A DNA stretch of 64,000 nt from assembly GCA_034419075.1 (NCBI GenBank), contig DAOULR010000007.1, positions 1 to 64,000 on the forward strand. Direction: 5' to 3'. Every line of letters starts with the position of its first letter. The first letter of the stretch is position 1. Below the pieces are notes generated by a model. That model was given only the letters and a program-made list of their open reading frames with translations. It was not told where the DNA came from and ran no database searches. Shown in pieces: positions 1-8,806 of this stretch. The stretch is from E44-bin88 sp034419075. GTDB lineage: Bacteria; Chloroflexota; Dehalococcoidia; Dehalococcoidales; BS750m-G39. The position numbers and the translations under genes were made by a program.

Positions 1-292
1 CATGAGCCACGTTTACGCCGACGTGCTTCATCGAGGCCATGGCCCTCACCCCGCAAATAGAAGCGGCCAGGGCGACCTCGAAGGCCACTTTCTCGTTGAC
101 CGACCACTCGACGTAGATACCGAGCTCCTTGGCCACCCTGGAGAGGGTTTCCGTTATCTCGCTGGAGGGAGTGCCGGGGTAGGCGGCGGCGACCTGGACG
201 CCGGCCTCAATAGCCCCCCGGGCGATGGCTTCGTTGCCCAGGACAAACAGTCTTTCGCCTGGGGCGTCGGAGGTTATGGTTAATTCTTTCAA
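1..292 (-). CDS. iorA: Indolepyruvate:ferredoxin oxidoreductase alpha subunit, N-terminal part
   Basis: Only the first 97 codons lie in the window; the gene continues past the left edge. The reverse strand opens with TTG at 292, seven bases after a GAGGAG ribosome-binding site. The protein shows GNEAIARGAIEAGVQ, AYPGTPSSEI and MKHVGVNVA, the N-terminal pyrimidine-domain pattern of IorA. Together with IorB, that family oxidatively decarboxylates aryl pyruvates from aromatic amino-acid catabolism, using TPP and reducing ferredoxin, in anaerobes. Whether iorB follows cannot be seen. It diverges from uvrA. Assignment to IorA rather than another 2-oxoacid:ferredoxin oxidoreductase alpha chain is likely but rests on the N-terminus alone. 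Confidence 0.85.
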   Translation of the reverse strand, partial: MKELTITSDAPGERLFVLGNEAIARGAIEAGVQVAAAYPGTPSSEITETLSRVAKELGIYVEWSVNEKVAFEVALAASICGVRAMASMKHVGVNVAH

Positions 293-383
293 GGGCGGTC
301 TCCTCAGCTGGATTATAAGAGGCGTCGTTTAATCAGTCAGTCATAGGCAGTATATCCGATGCCGATAATCTAATCAAGGAAAC

Positions 384-413
384 TTGTTGTGCTTGGGGGT
401 GGGGTGGTAAAAT
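384..413 (+). promoter_or_regulatory. Candidate sigma-70 promoter of uvrA
   Basis: TTGTTG at 384-389 and TAAAAT at 408-413 are 18 bases apart. The implied transcript would start near 420, ahead of GGAAGGA (422-428) and the ATG at 440. This argues against the upstream in-frame GTG at 389, which lies inside the promoter. Read by eye only. Confidence 0.45.
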
Positions 414-439
414 TTAGGGGTGGAAGGACTCCCGAAATA

Positions 440-3298
440 ATGCCTTTAGATAGCATTGTCGTTAAAGGTGCTAGAGAGCACAACCTCAAGAACATCGATG
501 TCACTATTCCCCGCGATAAGCTGGTGGTTATCACCGGCGTCTCCGGCTCGGGCAAAAGCTCACTTGCCTTCGACACCATTTATGCTGAGGGGCAGCGACG
601 CTACGTGGAGTCGCTCTCGGCCTACGCCCGCCAGTTCTTGGGGCGGATGGAGAAGCCCGAGGTTGACTATATCGAGGGCTTAAGCCCGGCAATATCCATA
701 GACCAGAAGGGGCCGAGCAAGAACCCGCGCTCGACGGTGGGCACGGTGACCGAGACCTACGACTACCTGAGGCTGCTCTTTGCCCGTGTGGGTCACCCCC
801 ACTGCCCCAACTGTGGGCGGGAGATTACGGCGCAGACGGTGCAACAGATTGTCGACGCCGTCCAGAAAATCCCGGCTAAGAGCCGAATTATGATTCTGGC
901 TCCACTGATAAGCGACCGCAAGGGCGAATACCAGTCGGTTTTTGACGACCTGCGCAAGGCAGGTTACGTCCGCGTCCGCGTTGACGGCAAGATTCGCGAG
1001 CTTTCCGAGGATATTCAACTCGATAAATACAAGAAACACTCCATCGCTGTGGTGGTGGATAGGCTGGTGATGGGGCAGAGCGACCAGAGCCGTATTGCCG
1101 ACTCGGTGGAGACGGCGCTTAAACTGGGGGCGGGGGTGGTGCTGGTCGCCGTCGACGGCGGCGAGGAGCTGCTCTTCTCGGAGCACTTTGCCTGTGTCAA
1201 CTGCGGCATCAGCCTGGGCGAGATTGCCCCCCGCACCTTCAGCTTCAACTCGCCTCACGGCGCCTGTCCTGCCTGTAGCGGACTGGGCTTCCGACTGGAG
1301 GTCGACCCCGACCTGGTACTGAACAAAGAGCTTTCCGTCATGGAGGGGGCGATACGACCCTGGCAGTTCCACAACTGGTACCTGTGGCGGATAGAACCCC
1401 TGGCCAGGAAGGGGGGCTTTTCCCTGAACACGCCAGTGAAAAACCTGAGTAAAGAGCACCTTAACCTTTTGCTCTACGGGGAAGGTAAAGAGACCCATTC
1501 ATATCGCAACCGTTTCGGCAGGAAGGTGCGCATCTCCGACGGCTATGAGGGTATTATCCCCAACCTGGAGAGGCTCTACCGGGACACAGAATCGGAGCAC
1601 TCCCGCGCCAACATCGAGCGTTATATGGTGTCCAAGCCCTGCACGGCCTGCGAGGGCAAGCGGCTGAAACCGGAGTCGCTGGCGGTGACCGTCGGCGGCA
1701 AGAACATCGTCGAGGTCAGCGCCATGTCGGTGGCTCAGGCATTGGATTGGGTAGGTGAGCTCGGCGCTGACGGCAAGAAGGCGGTGCTTAGTAAGCGGGA
1801 GCAGACGATTGCCCACCAGATTATCAAAGAAATTCAGTCGCGCCTCGGTTTTCTCAAAGATGTGGGGCTTGACTACCTTAACCTAGACCGCGCCTCGGCG
1901 ACGCTGGCCGGCGGTGAGGCGCAGCGCATACGATTAGCCACCCAGATTGGTAGTGGGCTGATGGGGGTGCTCTATATCTGCGACGAGCCGACCATAGGCC
2001 TGCACCCCGCCGATGACTTTCGCCTCATTGAGACCTTAAAACGCTTAAGGGACCTGGGCAACACCATAGTCGTTGTCGAGCACGACGAAGCCATGATGCG
2101 TGCCGCCGACCACATTATCGACATGGGGCCCGGGGCGGGTGAGCACGGGGGCTATATCGTCGCCACCGGCGCTATGGCTGATATTACGAAATGCGCCGAA
2201 TCGGTAACCGGCCAGTACCTGAGCGGCGTCAAAAGGATACCCTTACCCCCAAAGCGTCGCCCCGGCAACGGCGAGGAGATTGTCGTCAAGGGGGCGCGGC
2301 AGAATAACCTTAAAGATATCGACGTCCATGTCCCGCTGGGCCAGTTCGTCTGTGTCACCGGCGTCTCCGGCAGCGGCAAGAGCACGCTTATCGACGACAT
2401 CCTCTACAAGAGGCTGGCGCAGCTCTTCTACCGCTCACGGGAGAGACCGGGCGAGTGCGATAATATAATCGGCACCGAGCATATCGATAAGGTGGTCAAT
2501 ATCGACCAGTCGCCCATCGGGCGCACCCCCCGCAGCAACCCCGCCACCTATACCGGCACCTTCACCCCCATCCGTGAGCTTTTCGCCACTGTGCCCGAAG
2601 CCAGGATGAGGGGCTACAAGCCGGGGCGCTTCTCCTTCAACGTTAAGGGTGGGCGCTGCGAGGCCTGCCGCGGGGAGGGCTATATCCAGATTGAGATGCA
2701 GTTTTTGCCCGATGTCACCGTCGCCTGCGAGGTCTGCAAGGGCAAGCGCTATAACCGCGAGGCACTAGAGATAAGGTTTAAGGGTAAGAACATCGCCGAG
2801 GTGCTTGATATGACGGTGGAGCAGGCGCTGGCCTTCTTCGAACATTTTCCCAAGGTGAAGAATAAGCTGCAGACATTGCGGGATGTGGGTTTGGGCTATA
2901 TTCGCCTCGGCCAACCGGCGCCTACCTTATCCGGCGGCGAGGCGCAACGGGTGAAGCTGGCTACCGAATTGTCCAAACGCTCTACGGGGCAGACGCTCTA
3001 TATTCTCGACGAGCCGACCACGGGGCTTGCCTTCGAGGACGTGGCCGCATTACTCAGAGTACTCCAGCGCCTGGTTGACGGCGGCAACAGCGTTGTGGTC
3101 ATCGAGCACCACCTGGACGTGATGAAGAACGCCGACCATATCATTGACCTGGGCCCGGGGGCGGGCGATGCGGGGGGCTATATCGTCGCCACCGGAACTC
3201 CTGAAGAGGTAGCCAAGGAAAAATCGTCGGCTACCGGACAGTACCTGGATAGGGTATTGCATCGGGGCAAGGATATAGAGTATGCTTTAAAAGGTTGA
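440..3298 (+). CDS. uvrA: Excinuclease ABC subunit A
   Basis: UvrA is the damage-sensing ATPase of nucleotide excision repair; it scans DNA as a dimer and loads UvrB. The 952-residue protein has both ABC modules: Walker A GVSGSGKSS near the N-terminus and GVSGSGKST in the second half, plus two signature/Walker B blocks (LAGGEAQRIRLA...DEPTIGLHP and LSGGEAQRVKLA...DEPTTGLAFED). Zinc-binding pairs are visible as CPNCG, CVNCG, CPACSG and CEACRGEG/CEVCKGKR. The usual GLHFED near the second Walker B reads GLAFED here. I chose the ATG at 440 over a GTG at 389 because of the ribosome-binding site and the protein start MPLDSIVVKGAREHNLKNI. UvrB and UvrC are not in the window. Confidence 0.97.
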   Translation: MPLDSIVVKGAREHNLKNIDVTIPRDKLVVITGVSGSGKSSLAFDTIYAEGQRRYVESLSAYARQFLGRMEKPEVDYIEGLSPAISIDQKGPSKNPRSTVGTVTETYDYLRLLFARVGHPHCPNCGREITAQTVQQIVDAVQKIPAKSRIMILAPLISDRKGEYQSVFDDLRKAGYVRVRVDGKIRELSEDIQLDKYKKHSIAVVVDRLVMGQSDQSRIADSVETALKLGAGVVLVAVDGGEELLFSEHFACVNCGISLGEIAPRTFSFNSPHGACPACSGLGFRLEVDPDLVLNKELSVMEGAIRPWQFHNWYLWRIEPLARKGGFSLNTPVKNLSKEHLNLLLYGEGKETHSYRNRFGRKVRISDGYEGIIPNLERLYRDTESEHSRANIERYMVSKPCTACEGKRLKPESLAVTVGGKNIVEVSAMSVAQALDWVGELGADGKKAVLSKREQTIAHQIIKEIQSRLGFLKDVGLDYLNLDRASATLAGGEAQRIRLATQIGSGLMGVLYICDEPTIGLHPADDFRLIETLKRLRDLGNTIVVVEHDEAMMRAADHIIDMGPGAGEHGGYIVATGAMADITKCAESVTGQYLSGVKRIPLPPKRRPGNGEEIVVKGARQNNLKDIDVHVPLGQFVCVTGVSGSGKSTLIDDILYKRLAQLFYRSRERPGECDNIIGTEHIDKVVNIDQSPIGRTPRSNPATYTGTFTPIRELFATVPEARMRGYKPGRFSFNVKGGRCEACRGEGYIQIEMQFLPDVTVACEVCKGKRYNREALEIRFKGKNIAEVLDMTVEQALAFFEHFPKVKNKLQTLRDVGLGYIRLGQPAPTLSGGEAQRVKLATELSKRSTGQTLYILDEPTTGLAFEDVAALLRVLQRLVDGGNSVVVIEHHLDVMKNADHIIDLGPGAGDAGGYIVATGTPEEVAKEKSSATGQYLDRVLHRGKDIEYALKG

Positions 3299-3349
3299 GC
3301 TCCCTTTAAAAAAGGGTTGACTCTTCCTGCCCGGTAGTAAAGGAGACAG

Positions 3350-3901
3350 ATGACTCGAGACGATGCCCTTGACTCTATCGAAACCAACGTAGAGAACAGG
3401 AACACCATCAAGCACATGCTGGCTACCGAGGCTATTATGCGCGCTCTGGCCAAACGCCTGGGTGAGGACGAGGAGGAGTGGGGGCTTACCGGGCTGCTGC
3501 ACGACATCGACATGGAGCTCACCGAGGGCGATATGAGCACCCACAGCAAGCTGGGCGCCGACCTGGTCAGGGAGATGGGGGCCAGCGAGGCCATGGCCCA
3601 CGCCATACTCTGCCACAACGAAGCCCACGGCATCCCCCGCGAGAGCAAATTGGATAAAGCCCTTTTTTGCGCTGACCCACTCACCGGACTGATAATCGCC
3701 GCCGCCCTGGTACGCCCCGATAAGAAACTGAGCAGCGTTGAGGCCAAATCGGTAAGGAAAAAGTTTAAGGAAAAGAGCTTTGCCGCCGGGGCTAACCGGG
3801 AGCAAATCGCCCTGTGCTCCGAGCTGGGTATTGAGCTTGACGAGTTTATCGAGCTGGGCCTGAAGGCGATGCAGGGTATCGCCGGCGACCTTGGCCTCTA
3901 G
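3350..3901 (+). CDS. HD-domain hydrolase-like protein
   Basis: A 183-residue soluble protein. HMLATEA followed by GLLHDIDMEL supplies the spaced His and the His-Asp pair of an HD metal site, and further His residues occur at THSKLG and CHNEAHG. The C-terminal half, with ADPLTGLIIAAALVRP and KSVRKKFKEKSFAAG, resembles the small HDIG-type proteins common in clostridia and Chloroflexota. Such proteins are predicted phosphohydrolases or nucleases, but the substrate is unknown. It starts at an ATG behind AAGGAGACAG, 51 bases after uvrA, so it may be co-transcribed with uvrA. Its stop codon shares four bases with the convergent sbcC stop. Confidence 0.75.
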   Translation: MTRDDALDSIETNVENRNTIKHMLATEAIMRALAKRLGEDEEEWGLTGLLHDIDMELTEGDMSTHSKLGADLVREMGASEAMAHAILCHNEAHGIPRESKLDKALFCADPLTGLIIAAALVRPDKKLSSVEAKSVRKKFKEKSFAAGANREQIALCSELGIELDEFIELGLKAMQGIAGDLGL

Positions 3902-6471
3902 CTTATCTCCACTGTCGAGCCCTGCGCCGTTTTCACCACATTAATTCGGTTGGGGAAAGCGTCCCTGAGCTCCTCCATATGGGTGATAACCAGTATCTTG
4001 TCGAAGTCGTCCTGAATTGAGTTTATCGCCTCTTTCAATTTTTCGATTCCGGTGGTGTCCTGTGTGCCGAAGCCTTCGTCGATAATCAGGGTGGGGAGGG
4101 GGGCGCCCGCTCTGCGGGCTAAGAGCTTGGAGAGGGCGATGCGCACGGCAAAGTCAATGCGAAAGGCTTCGCCGCCGCTGAACATCTCGTAGTTTCGCTT
4201 GCCCAGCTCATCGCCGATATTGATATCCAGCGTCTCCACCGTCTCGCCCTTTCTGGTCCGGCGCTGGGTTTCCATCTCGACGTGCATGCGGTTGTCGGTC
4301 ATCCGTCCCAGCAGGCGGTTGGCTTCAGATTCGATTTCGGGCAGCGCCATCTCGATAATCAGCGCCTGTATCCCCTTTTTGCCGAAGGCTTCGGCCAGCT
4401 CTTTGTAGATTTTGGCCTCTTTCGAGGCTTGCCCCAGCTGCTTTTCCTTTTCTTTCTTCTTTAGCTCCAGCTCGGCGCAGCGTTCTAGCTTGGATTTAAC
4501 GCCCCACATCAGTTCCTGGGCTTGCTTCTGCTTAGCTGACAGCGCCTGGTGCTCGCTTTCCGCCTGAGCCAGGTCGGTGTTTATTTGGGGCAGGGCTTCC
4601 AGCTCCTGGCTTAAAGCCTGCTCCTTTTTGGTGTCGGCTTCCAGCCTCTGGCGCAGTTCACCGCTGGCTTCTTCGGCTTTGGCCGCCGCTTCTTTTTCCT
4701 GGCTTAAGAGCCTGTCGGCTTCTTCCAGCTGGCGCTTGGGACCATCGTATTTTTCCAGCTCGGTAAGGCGCTGGCGTATTTGCTCGTGCTGTGGCGAGTC
4801 GTAGTCGAGCTTTTCCAGCTCTCCCTCGACCTGGGTTAACGCCCGCTGCTCCTCGGCGGCGAAGGCTTTAGTGGCCAGGTTTTGTTCAATCTCGCCGAGC
4901 TTCTCTCTAGCCTCATTCAGCTGCTTATCAGCGGCCTGGACCTCGCTGATGTTCTGGTTGAGCAGGCTGACTTTAGACTGCGCCGAGGCCTTGTCCTGAT
5001 TCAGCCTTGTCTCCAGCGGCGCTATCTCGCCTTCCAGCGCCTCAAGCTCCTTTTTCTTACTGGCTAGTTTGGTCTGGTTTTCCTCCAATGACTTGGATTT
5101 GCTGTCTCTGTCGGCGGCGTAGTGGTCCTGAATATGTTTGAAACCCTCTTCGCCCAGCTCGGTGCCGCAAACTGGGCACCTGGCTTCCTCCTGTGTGGAT
5201 AGGGTATCAATGTTTTTGGTTATCTCGGCTATCTCGTTTTCCAGGGTTTTCAGGTTGGACTCAAGGTAGTTTATCTGGGTGCGCAGCTCCTGGCTGGCCT
5301 GCTTTTTAGCTCCCAGCTCCTTTTCCTCTTCTGCCAGCTTCTGCAGGCTGGCTTGCGCCTGCTGTAGCTCGTTTTTAAGTTGGGGCAGCCTTGTCGACTT
5401 GGCTTCCAGCTCGGTAATCTGGCTCTGGGCCAGCTTGTGGTCGCTGATTAGAGCCGATTGCGCCCGCTCGATAGCCAGCTCCAGCTGGCTCTTTTTCTCC
5501 TTTAGCTTGACCAGCAGCCCCAGCTTTTGATTCAGCGCCTCGTTCTGCTTTCTGGCTTCAGTTAGCTGACCGTAGCCCCCTTCTATCTCCTTACGCTGGG
5601 CGATGACCGTTTCGTGCTCCTTGATTCGGGCCTGATATTGCTCAACTTCCTGCTGGCGGCGCTCTAATTCTCTTTTGGTGGCGGCGATGTGCTCCTCAAG
5701 CTGGGTGAGCTGCTGCTTTTTGTTCTCTAAAGCTTCTTTATCCTTTTTGAGCTTGGATAGTATGGTTTCGTGCTCGACTAGAGTCTTTTCCGCCTGCTCC
5801 AACTCGGCTTTCGCCTGTTCTAGTTCGGCTTCGTAGCTTGGTTTCTGCGCCAGTTCCCGGTTGATTTCCTCTAACGTGCTTTCGAGCTGTCCGCCCTCTG
5901 CCTCCTGCTCTTTTGCCAGATCTTTGGCTCGCTGCTCAAGTTCGTCGTAGAAGGCCAGCCCCAGTATGTTGCTTAAGACCTCTTTGCGCTTGGTGGGCGG
6001 CTGGCGGGTGAATTCGTCGGCGTGGCCCTGCCTGAGGAAGGCGCTGTTGATGAAGGTGGCATAGTCCATGTGCAGTATGTTGATAATCTTCTGCTGGGTC
6101 TGGCTTATGCTGTCGGCGCTGATTGACTTAAAGCCGCCGTCACTGGCTATCTGGAGGTCGAGCAGGCTCTTGCCCGCCCTTTTCCCTTTGGGCTTGGCGT
6201 GTTTGCGGATGATGCGGTAGCCCTGCTTGTCCACGGTGAAGTCAAACTCCACCTCCATCTCGTTAAGGCCCTGATGGATGAGCGGGTCGTCGCTCTTGGA
6301 GGTGTTTCGGGTTCGGCCCCAGAGCGCCCAGGTCATGGCGTCGATGAGGGCTGACTTGCCATTGCCGTTGTCGCCCGAGATGCAGGCGGTGTGGATGCCG
6401 TTGAAGTAGAGCGGGGGCACGTTGTCCCGGTAGGGCATGAAGTTGCGCATGGACAGCTTGACGGGAATCAT
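3898..6471 (-). CDS. sbcC: SMC-like exonuclease subunit SbcC/Rad50
   Basis: An 857-residue SMC-family ATPase. The N-terminus has Walker A GDNGNGKSALIDAMTWALWG; two long coiled-coil arms flank a zinc hook, CPVCG, near the middle; the C-terminus carries the signature FSGGEAFRIDFAVRIALS and Walker B LPTLIIDEGFGTQD. With the nuclease SbcD/Mre11 the family opens and trims hairpins and protein-blocked DNA ends. No sbcD gene lies beside it. Upstream there is no clear Shine-Dalgarno; a TAAAAT box ends only eight bases before the ATG, so the mRNA leader may be very short. It reads convergently into the HD-domain gene with a shared CTAG double stop. Confidence 0.93.
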   Translation of the reverse strand: MIPVKLSMRNFMPYRDNVPPLYFNGIHTACISGDNGNGKSALIDAMTWALWGRTRNTSKSDDPLIHQGLNEMEVEFDFTVDKQGYRIIRKHAKPKGKRAGKSLLDLQIASDGGFKSISADSISQTQQKIINILHMDYATFINSAFLRQGHADEFTRQPPTKRKEVLSNILGLAFYDELEQRAKDLAKEQEAEGGQLESTLEEINRELAQKPSYEAELEQAKAELEQAEKTLVEHETILSKLKKDKEALENKKQQLTQLEEHIAATKRELERRQQEVEQYQARIKEHETVIAQRKEIEGGYGQLTEARKQNEALNQKLGLLVKLKEKKSQLELAIERAQSALISDHKLAQSQITELEAKSTRLPQLKNELQQAQASLQKLAEEEKELGAKKQASQELRTQINYLESNLKTLENEIAEITKNIDTLSTQEEARCPVCGTELGEEGFKHIQDHYAADRDSKSKSLEENQTKLASKKKELEALEGEIAPLETRLNQDKASAQSKVSLLNQNISEVQAADKQLNEAREKLGEIEQNLATKAFAAEEQRALTQVEGELEKLDYDSPQHEQIRQRLTELEKYDGPKRQLEEADRLLSQEKEAAAKAEEASGELRQRLEADTKKEQALSQELEALPQINTDLAQAESEHQALSAKQKQAQELMWGVKSKLERCAELELKKKEKEKQLGQASKEAKIYKELAEAFGKKGIQALIIEMALPEIESEANRLLGRMTDNRMHVEMETQRRTRKGETVETLDINIGDELGKRNYEMFSGGEAFRIDFAVRIALSKLLARRAGAPLPTLIIDEGFGTQDTTGIEKLKEAINSIQDDFDKILVITHMEELRDAFPNRINVVKTAQGSTVEIS

Positions 6472-6515
6472 TTGAGATTATTTTAGCACAAGTTGGGGGT
6501 GGATGGGTGGGGAGA

Positions 6516-6544
6516 CAAAAAAAGAGGGGGCAAAGCCCCCTCTT
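6516..6544 (-). terminator. Intrinsic terminator after the ABC exporter genes
   Basis: A perfect eight-base stem, GAGGGGGC (6524-6531) and GCCCCCTC (6535-6542), with a three-base loop. On the minus strand it is followed by a run of seven T (6517-6523). It lies just downstream of the permease stop and upstream of sbcC. Its shape resembles the hairpins at 39368 and 55975. Confidence 0.75.
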
Positions 6545-6572
6545 AAACACCCCTTTTTAGGGGGGATTTCCT

Positions 6573-7355
6573 CTACTCCTGTCGGTTAAACGACCAGATA
6601 GCGGCGAAGAGCAGGATTAAGCCCAGAACTGAGACCAGCAACGCCGATTCCCAGATGGCCATGGTGTGGCCGAATATGGTTACACCGGCGGCCTGGGTGC
6701 CCAAAAAGATCTGGCGGATGGCGTCAATAGCGTAGGTGACGGGGTTAATCTTGGAAAGCACCTCCATCCAGACGGCCACTCCGCTGAGGGGGAAGAAGAT
6801 GCCGGAGAGGAACATCATAGGGAAGATGACCAGTTGCATGGTAATCTGGAAACCCTGTTGGGAGCGCATGCGGGCGCCGATGAGCAGCCCCAGCGCCGAC
6901 AGGGAAAGAGAGAGGATTATTATGAGTGGAATAAGCCCGAGCACTATTCCCCAGCTGAGAGAAACGCCCACGATAGGGGCCACTACCAGCATGATGAGCC
7001 CCTGCACAATGGCAATGCCGGCGGCGCCGACGGCCTTGCCCAGGAGTATACCGCTGCGGCTTAAGGGTGAGACCAGCACCTCTTTGAGGAAACCGAACTC
7101 TCTGTCCCAGACAATTGATACCCCCGACATTATCGAGGTCATCAGCACCGTCATGGCCAGGATACCAGGGTACATAAACTGGAGGTAATCCACCCCCGGC
7201 ATCATCTGGCCGATAAGCTTGCCGAAGCCGGCACCGAATATCACCAGGAACAGGATGGGCATACTGAAAGAGGAAATCATGCGCATCCGGTCCTGTATAA
7301 AGCGCAGGAACTCGCGGTAGGCAATTACCTGTATTGAATGAAAAAGCTTCGTCAT
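6573..7355 (-). CDS. ABC-2 type exporter permease (DrrB-like)
   Basis: A 260-residue integral membrane protein with about six hydrophobic segments, starting with a helix around residues 30-50 (FSMPILFLVIFGAGFG). The ABC-2 family motif region SGIFFPLSGVAVWMEVLSKINPVTYAIDAIRQI lies in the C-terminal third. Members of the DrrB group pair with a DrrA-type ATPase and export hydrophobic drugs, lipids or other unknown compounds. It follows the ATPase gene by six bases, so the two form one transporter, and a terminator follows it. The substrate cannot be deduced. Confidence 0.9.
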   Translation of the reverse strand: MTKLFHSIQVIAYREFLRFIQDRMRMISSFSMPILFLVIFGAGFGKLIGQMMPGVDYLQFMYPGILAMTVLMTSIMSGVSIVWDREFGFLKEVLVSPLSRSGILLGKAVGAAGIAIVQGLIMLVVAPIVGVSLSWGIVLGLIPLIIILSLSLSALGLLIGARMRSQQGFQITMQLVIFPMMFLSGIFFPLSGVAVWMEVLSKINPVTYAIDAIRQIFLGTQAAGVTIFGHTMAIWESALLVSVLGLILLFAAIWSFNRQE

Positions 7356-7361
7356 TTTGCT

Positions 7362-8336
7362 TCAGTGACCTCTCATTCTCATATGTCTTTTGAACATCTG
7401 CTGCATCTGGTTTGCATCCTGGTCGCGGATGGCGCGACCGGTGAGCTTGAGGAAGACGTCTTCCAGCGTCGGCCGACGCAGACCGATAGAAACAAGACGT
7501 ATGGGAAAGCCGGAAACAAAGCCGGGCAGGAATTCCTCGCCATGGGGCACGGTGAATCTTATCGTCCCATTCTCCTGGCTCGGCTGGAGATTATATTGTT
7601 CTTTGAGCAGGCTTTCCGCCTTGTCGTTATCCTCGGTCTTTATGGTGACCACATCGCCGCCAATATCATCCTTGAGCTTGTCCGGCGTATCCAGTGCCAC
7701 GATGGCACCGTAGTCGATAACAGCGATGCGGTCGCAGTTCTCGGCCTCGTCCATGTAGTGCGTGGTCAGGAATATGGCCAGGTTTTCCCTTTTGCGCAGC
7801 TCCTTGATATGAGTCCAGATACGGCTCCGGGTCTGGGGGTCGAGCCCCAGGGTGGGTTCGTCTAGGAACAAAACCTTGGGGTGGTGCAGCAGACCGCGGG
7901 CAATCTCCAGACGGCGTTTCATGCCCCCGGAATAGGTGTCGATTTTTTCCTTCCTTCTGTCCCATAGCTCCACCATTTCGAGTAACGCCTTCATCCGCGG
8001 CTCCAGGGTTGCCCTGGGGATGCTGTAGGCATAGGCATGGAAACGCAGGTTCTGTTCCGCCGTCAGGTAGTCGTCCAGTGTCGCGTCCTGAAAGACCAGC
8101 CCGATAGAAGCCCGCACCTGGTCTCGCTCTTTGATGATGTTGAAGCCGTTGACGATGGCTTCCCCTTTGGTAGGGGCGAGCAGGGTGCAGAGTATGTTGA
8201 TAGTGGTCGTCTTGCCGGCGCCGTTCGGACCTAAGAAACCGAATATCTCGCCCGGCTGGACTTCGAAAGAGACATCTTTCACCGCCTCAAGCTTGCCGAA
8301 ATTTTTAAACAGGTTTTTGGCTTTAATTACTTCCAT
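7362..8336 (-). CDS. ABC transporter ATP-binding protein (DrrA-like)
   Basis: The ATPase of the exporter, 324 residues from the ATG at 8336. Walker A is GPNGAGKTT, the Q loop lies around LVFQDATLDD, the signature is YSGGMKRRLEIARGLL, Walker B is VLFLDEPTLGLD, and the switch His is in TTHYMDEAE. The DrrA-type C-terminal extension (LRRPTLEDVFLKLTGRAI) is present. A GTG at 8345 is in frame, but GAGGGTGA sits at the right distance only for the ATG at 8336. Its start overlaps the end of the AbrB-like gene by 14 bases, suggesting coupled translation and control by that regulator. Confidence 0.92.
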   Translation of the reverse strand: MEVIKAKNLFKNFGKLEAVKDVSFEVQPGEIFGFLGPNGAGKTTTINILCTLLAPTKGEAIVNGFNIIKERDQVRASIGLVFQDATLDDYLTAEQNLRFHAYAYSIPRATLEPRMKALLEMVELWDRRKEKIDTYSGGMKRRLEIARGLLHHPKVLFLDEPTLGLDPQTRSRIWTHIKELRKRENLAIFLTTHYMDEAENCDRIAVIDYGAIVALDTPDKLKDDIGGDVVTIKTEDNDKAESLLKEQYNLQPSQENGTIRFTVPHGEEFLPGFVSGFPIRLVSIGLRRPTLEDVFLKLTGRAIRDQDANQMQQMFKRHMRMRGH

Positions 8337-8604
8337 GCGTTTCACCCTCTTCTTTCAGTGCCTCTCTCAGCTTCTCCAGGTTTTCAATCATGACGTTGGC
8401 CATGTCGATAAACTCGGAGATGGTTTCGGCCTTGGTGAGCATAAGCCCGCCGCGTCGATGGTGGCCGAAGACGAGCAGCTTGGTCGATGGCGTTATCTTG
8501 AAATCGCGGCGTGCTTCGGCGGGTATGACCACCTGGCCGCGTTCGCCGACGGTGGTCGAGCCGTAGAATTTGGGGGCGCCGTGCTTTAAGGCATTACCTT
8601 TCAT
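8323..8604 (-). CDS. SpoVT/AbrB-type DNA-binding protein
   Basis: A 93-residue protein with the swapped-hairpin AbrB fold motif STTVGERGQVVIPAEARRDFKI at residues 16-37, then a hydrophobic strand (TKLLVFGHH) and a C-terminal helix (ISEFIDMANVMIENLEKLREALKEE) that could mediate oligomerisation. AbrB-type proteins are dimeric transcription factors or toxin-antitoxin antitoxins; no toxin gene is adjacent. It is the first gene of the exporter operon, has a strong GGGAGG site before its ATG, and overlaps the ATPase gene, so it most likely regulates the exporter and itself. Confidence 0.85.
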   Translation of the reverse strand: MKGNALKHGAPKFYGSTTVGERGQVVIPAEARRDFKITPSTKLLVFGHHRRGGLMLTKAETISEFIDMANVMIENLEKLREALKEEGETHGSN

Positions 8605-8806
8605 TTTGTTAGCCTCCCTAAAGGATATGATTAGTGGATTGTATCATGTTTTTCATACTTCATTCAAGTTGGTCTGTTTTCGGAGGTGACATCCCGTCGG
8701 GTAGGGTGGTAAACTGGGGGTAAATAGGGCCGCTAATAAAAATCATCATGCCTTAAGACTTTGAGGTTCGGTCAATAAAGTAGCTATGGTAAGGAGGAGA
8801 ATTGAG

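Noticed and set aside
680..1498. Long open frame antisense to uvrA
   Set aside because: A shadow of the GC-rich uvrA codons with no protein-like motif or ribosome-binding site; many similar frames occur opposite other genes.
8623..8660. Partial palindrome GTATCATG...CATAC upstream of the AbrB-like gene
   Set aside because: The arms do not match fully, so it cannot be called an operator from sequence alone.
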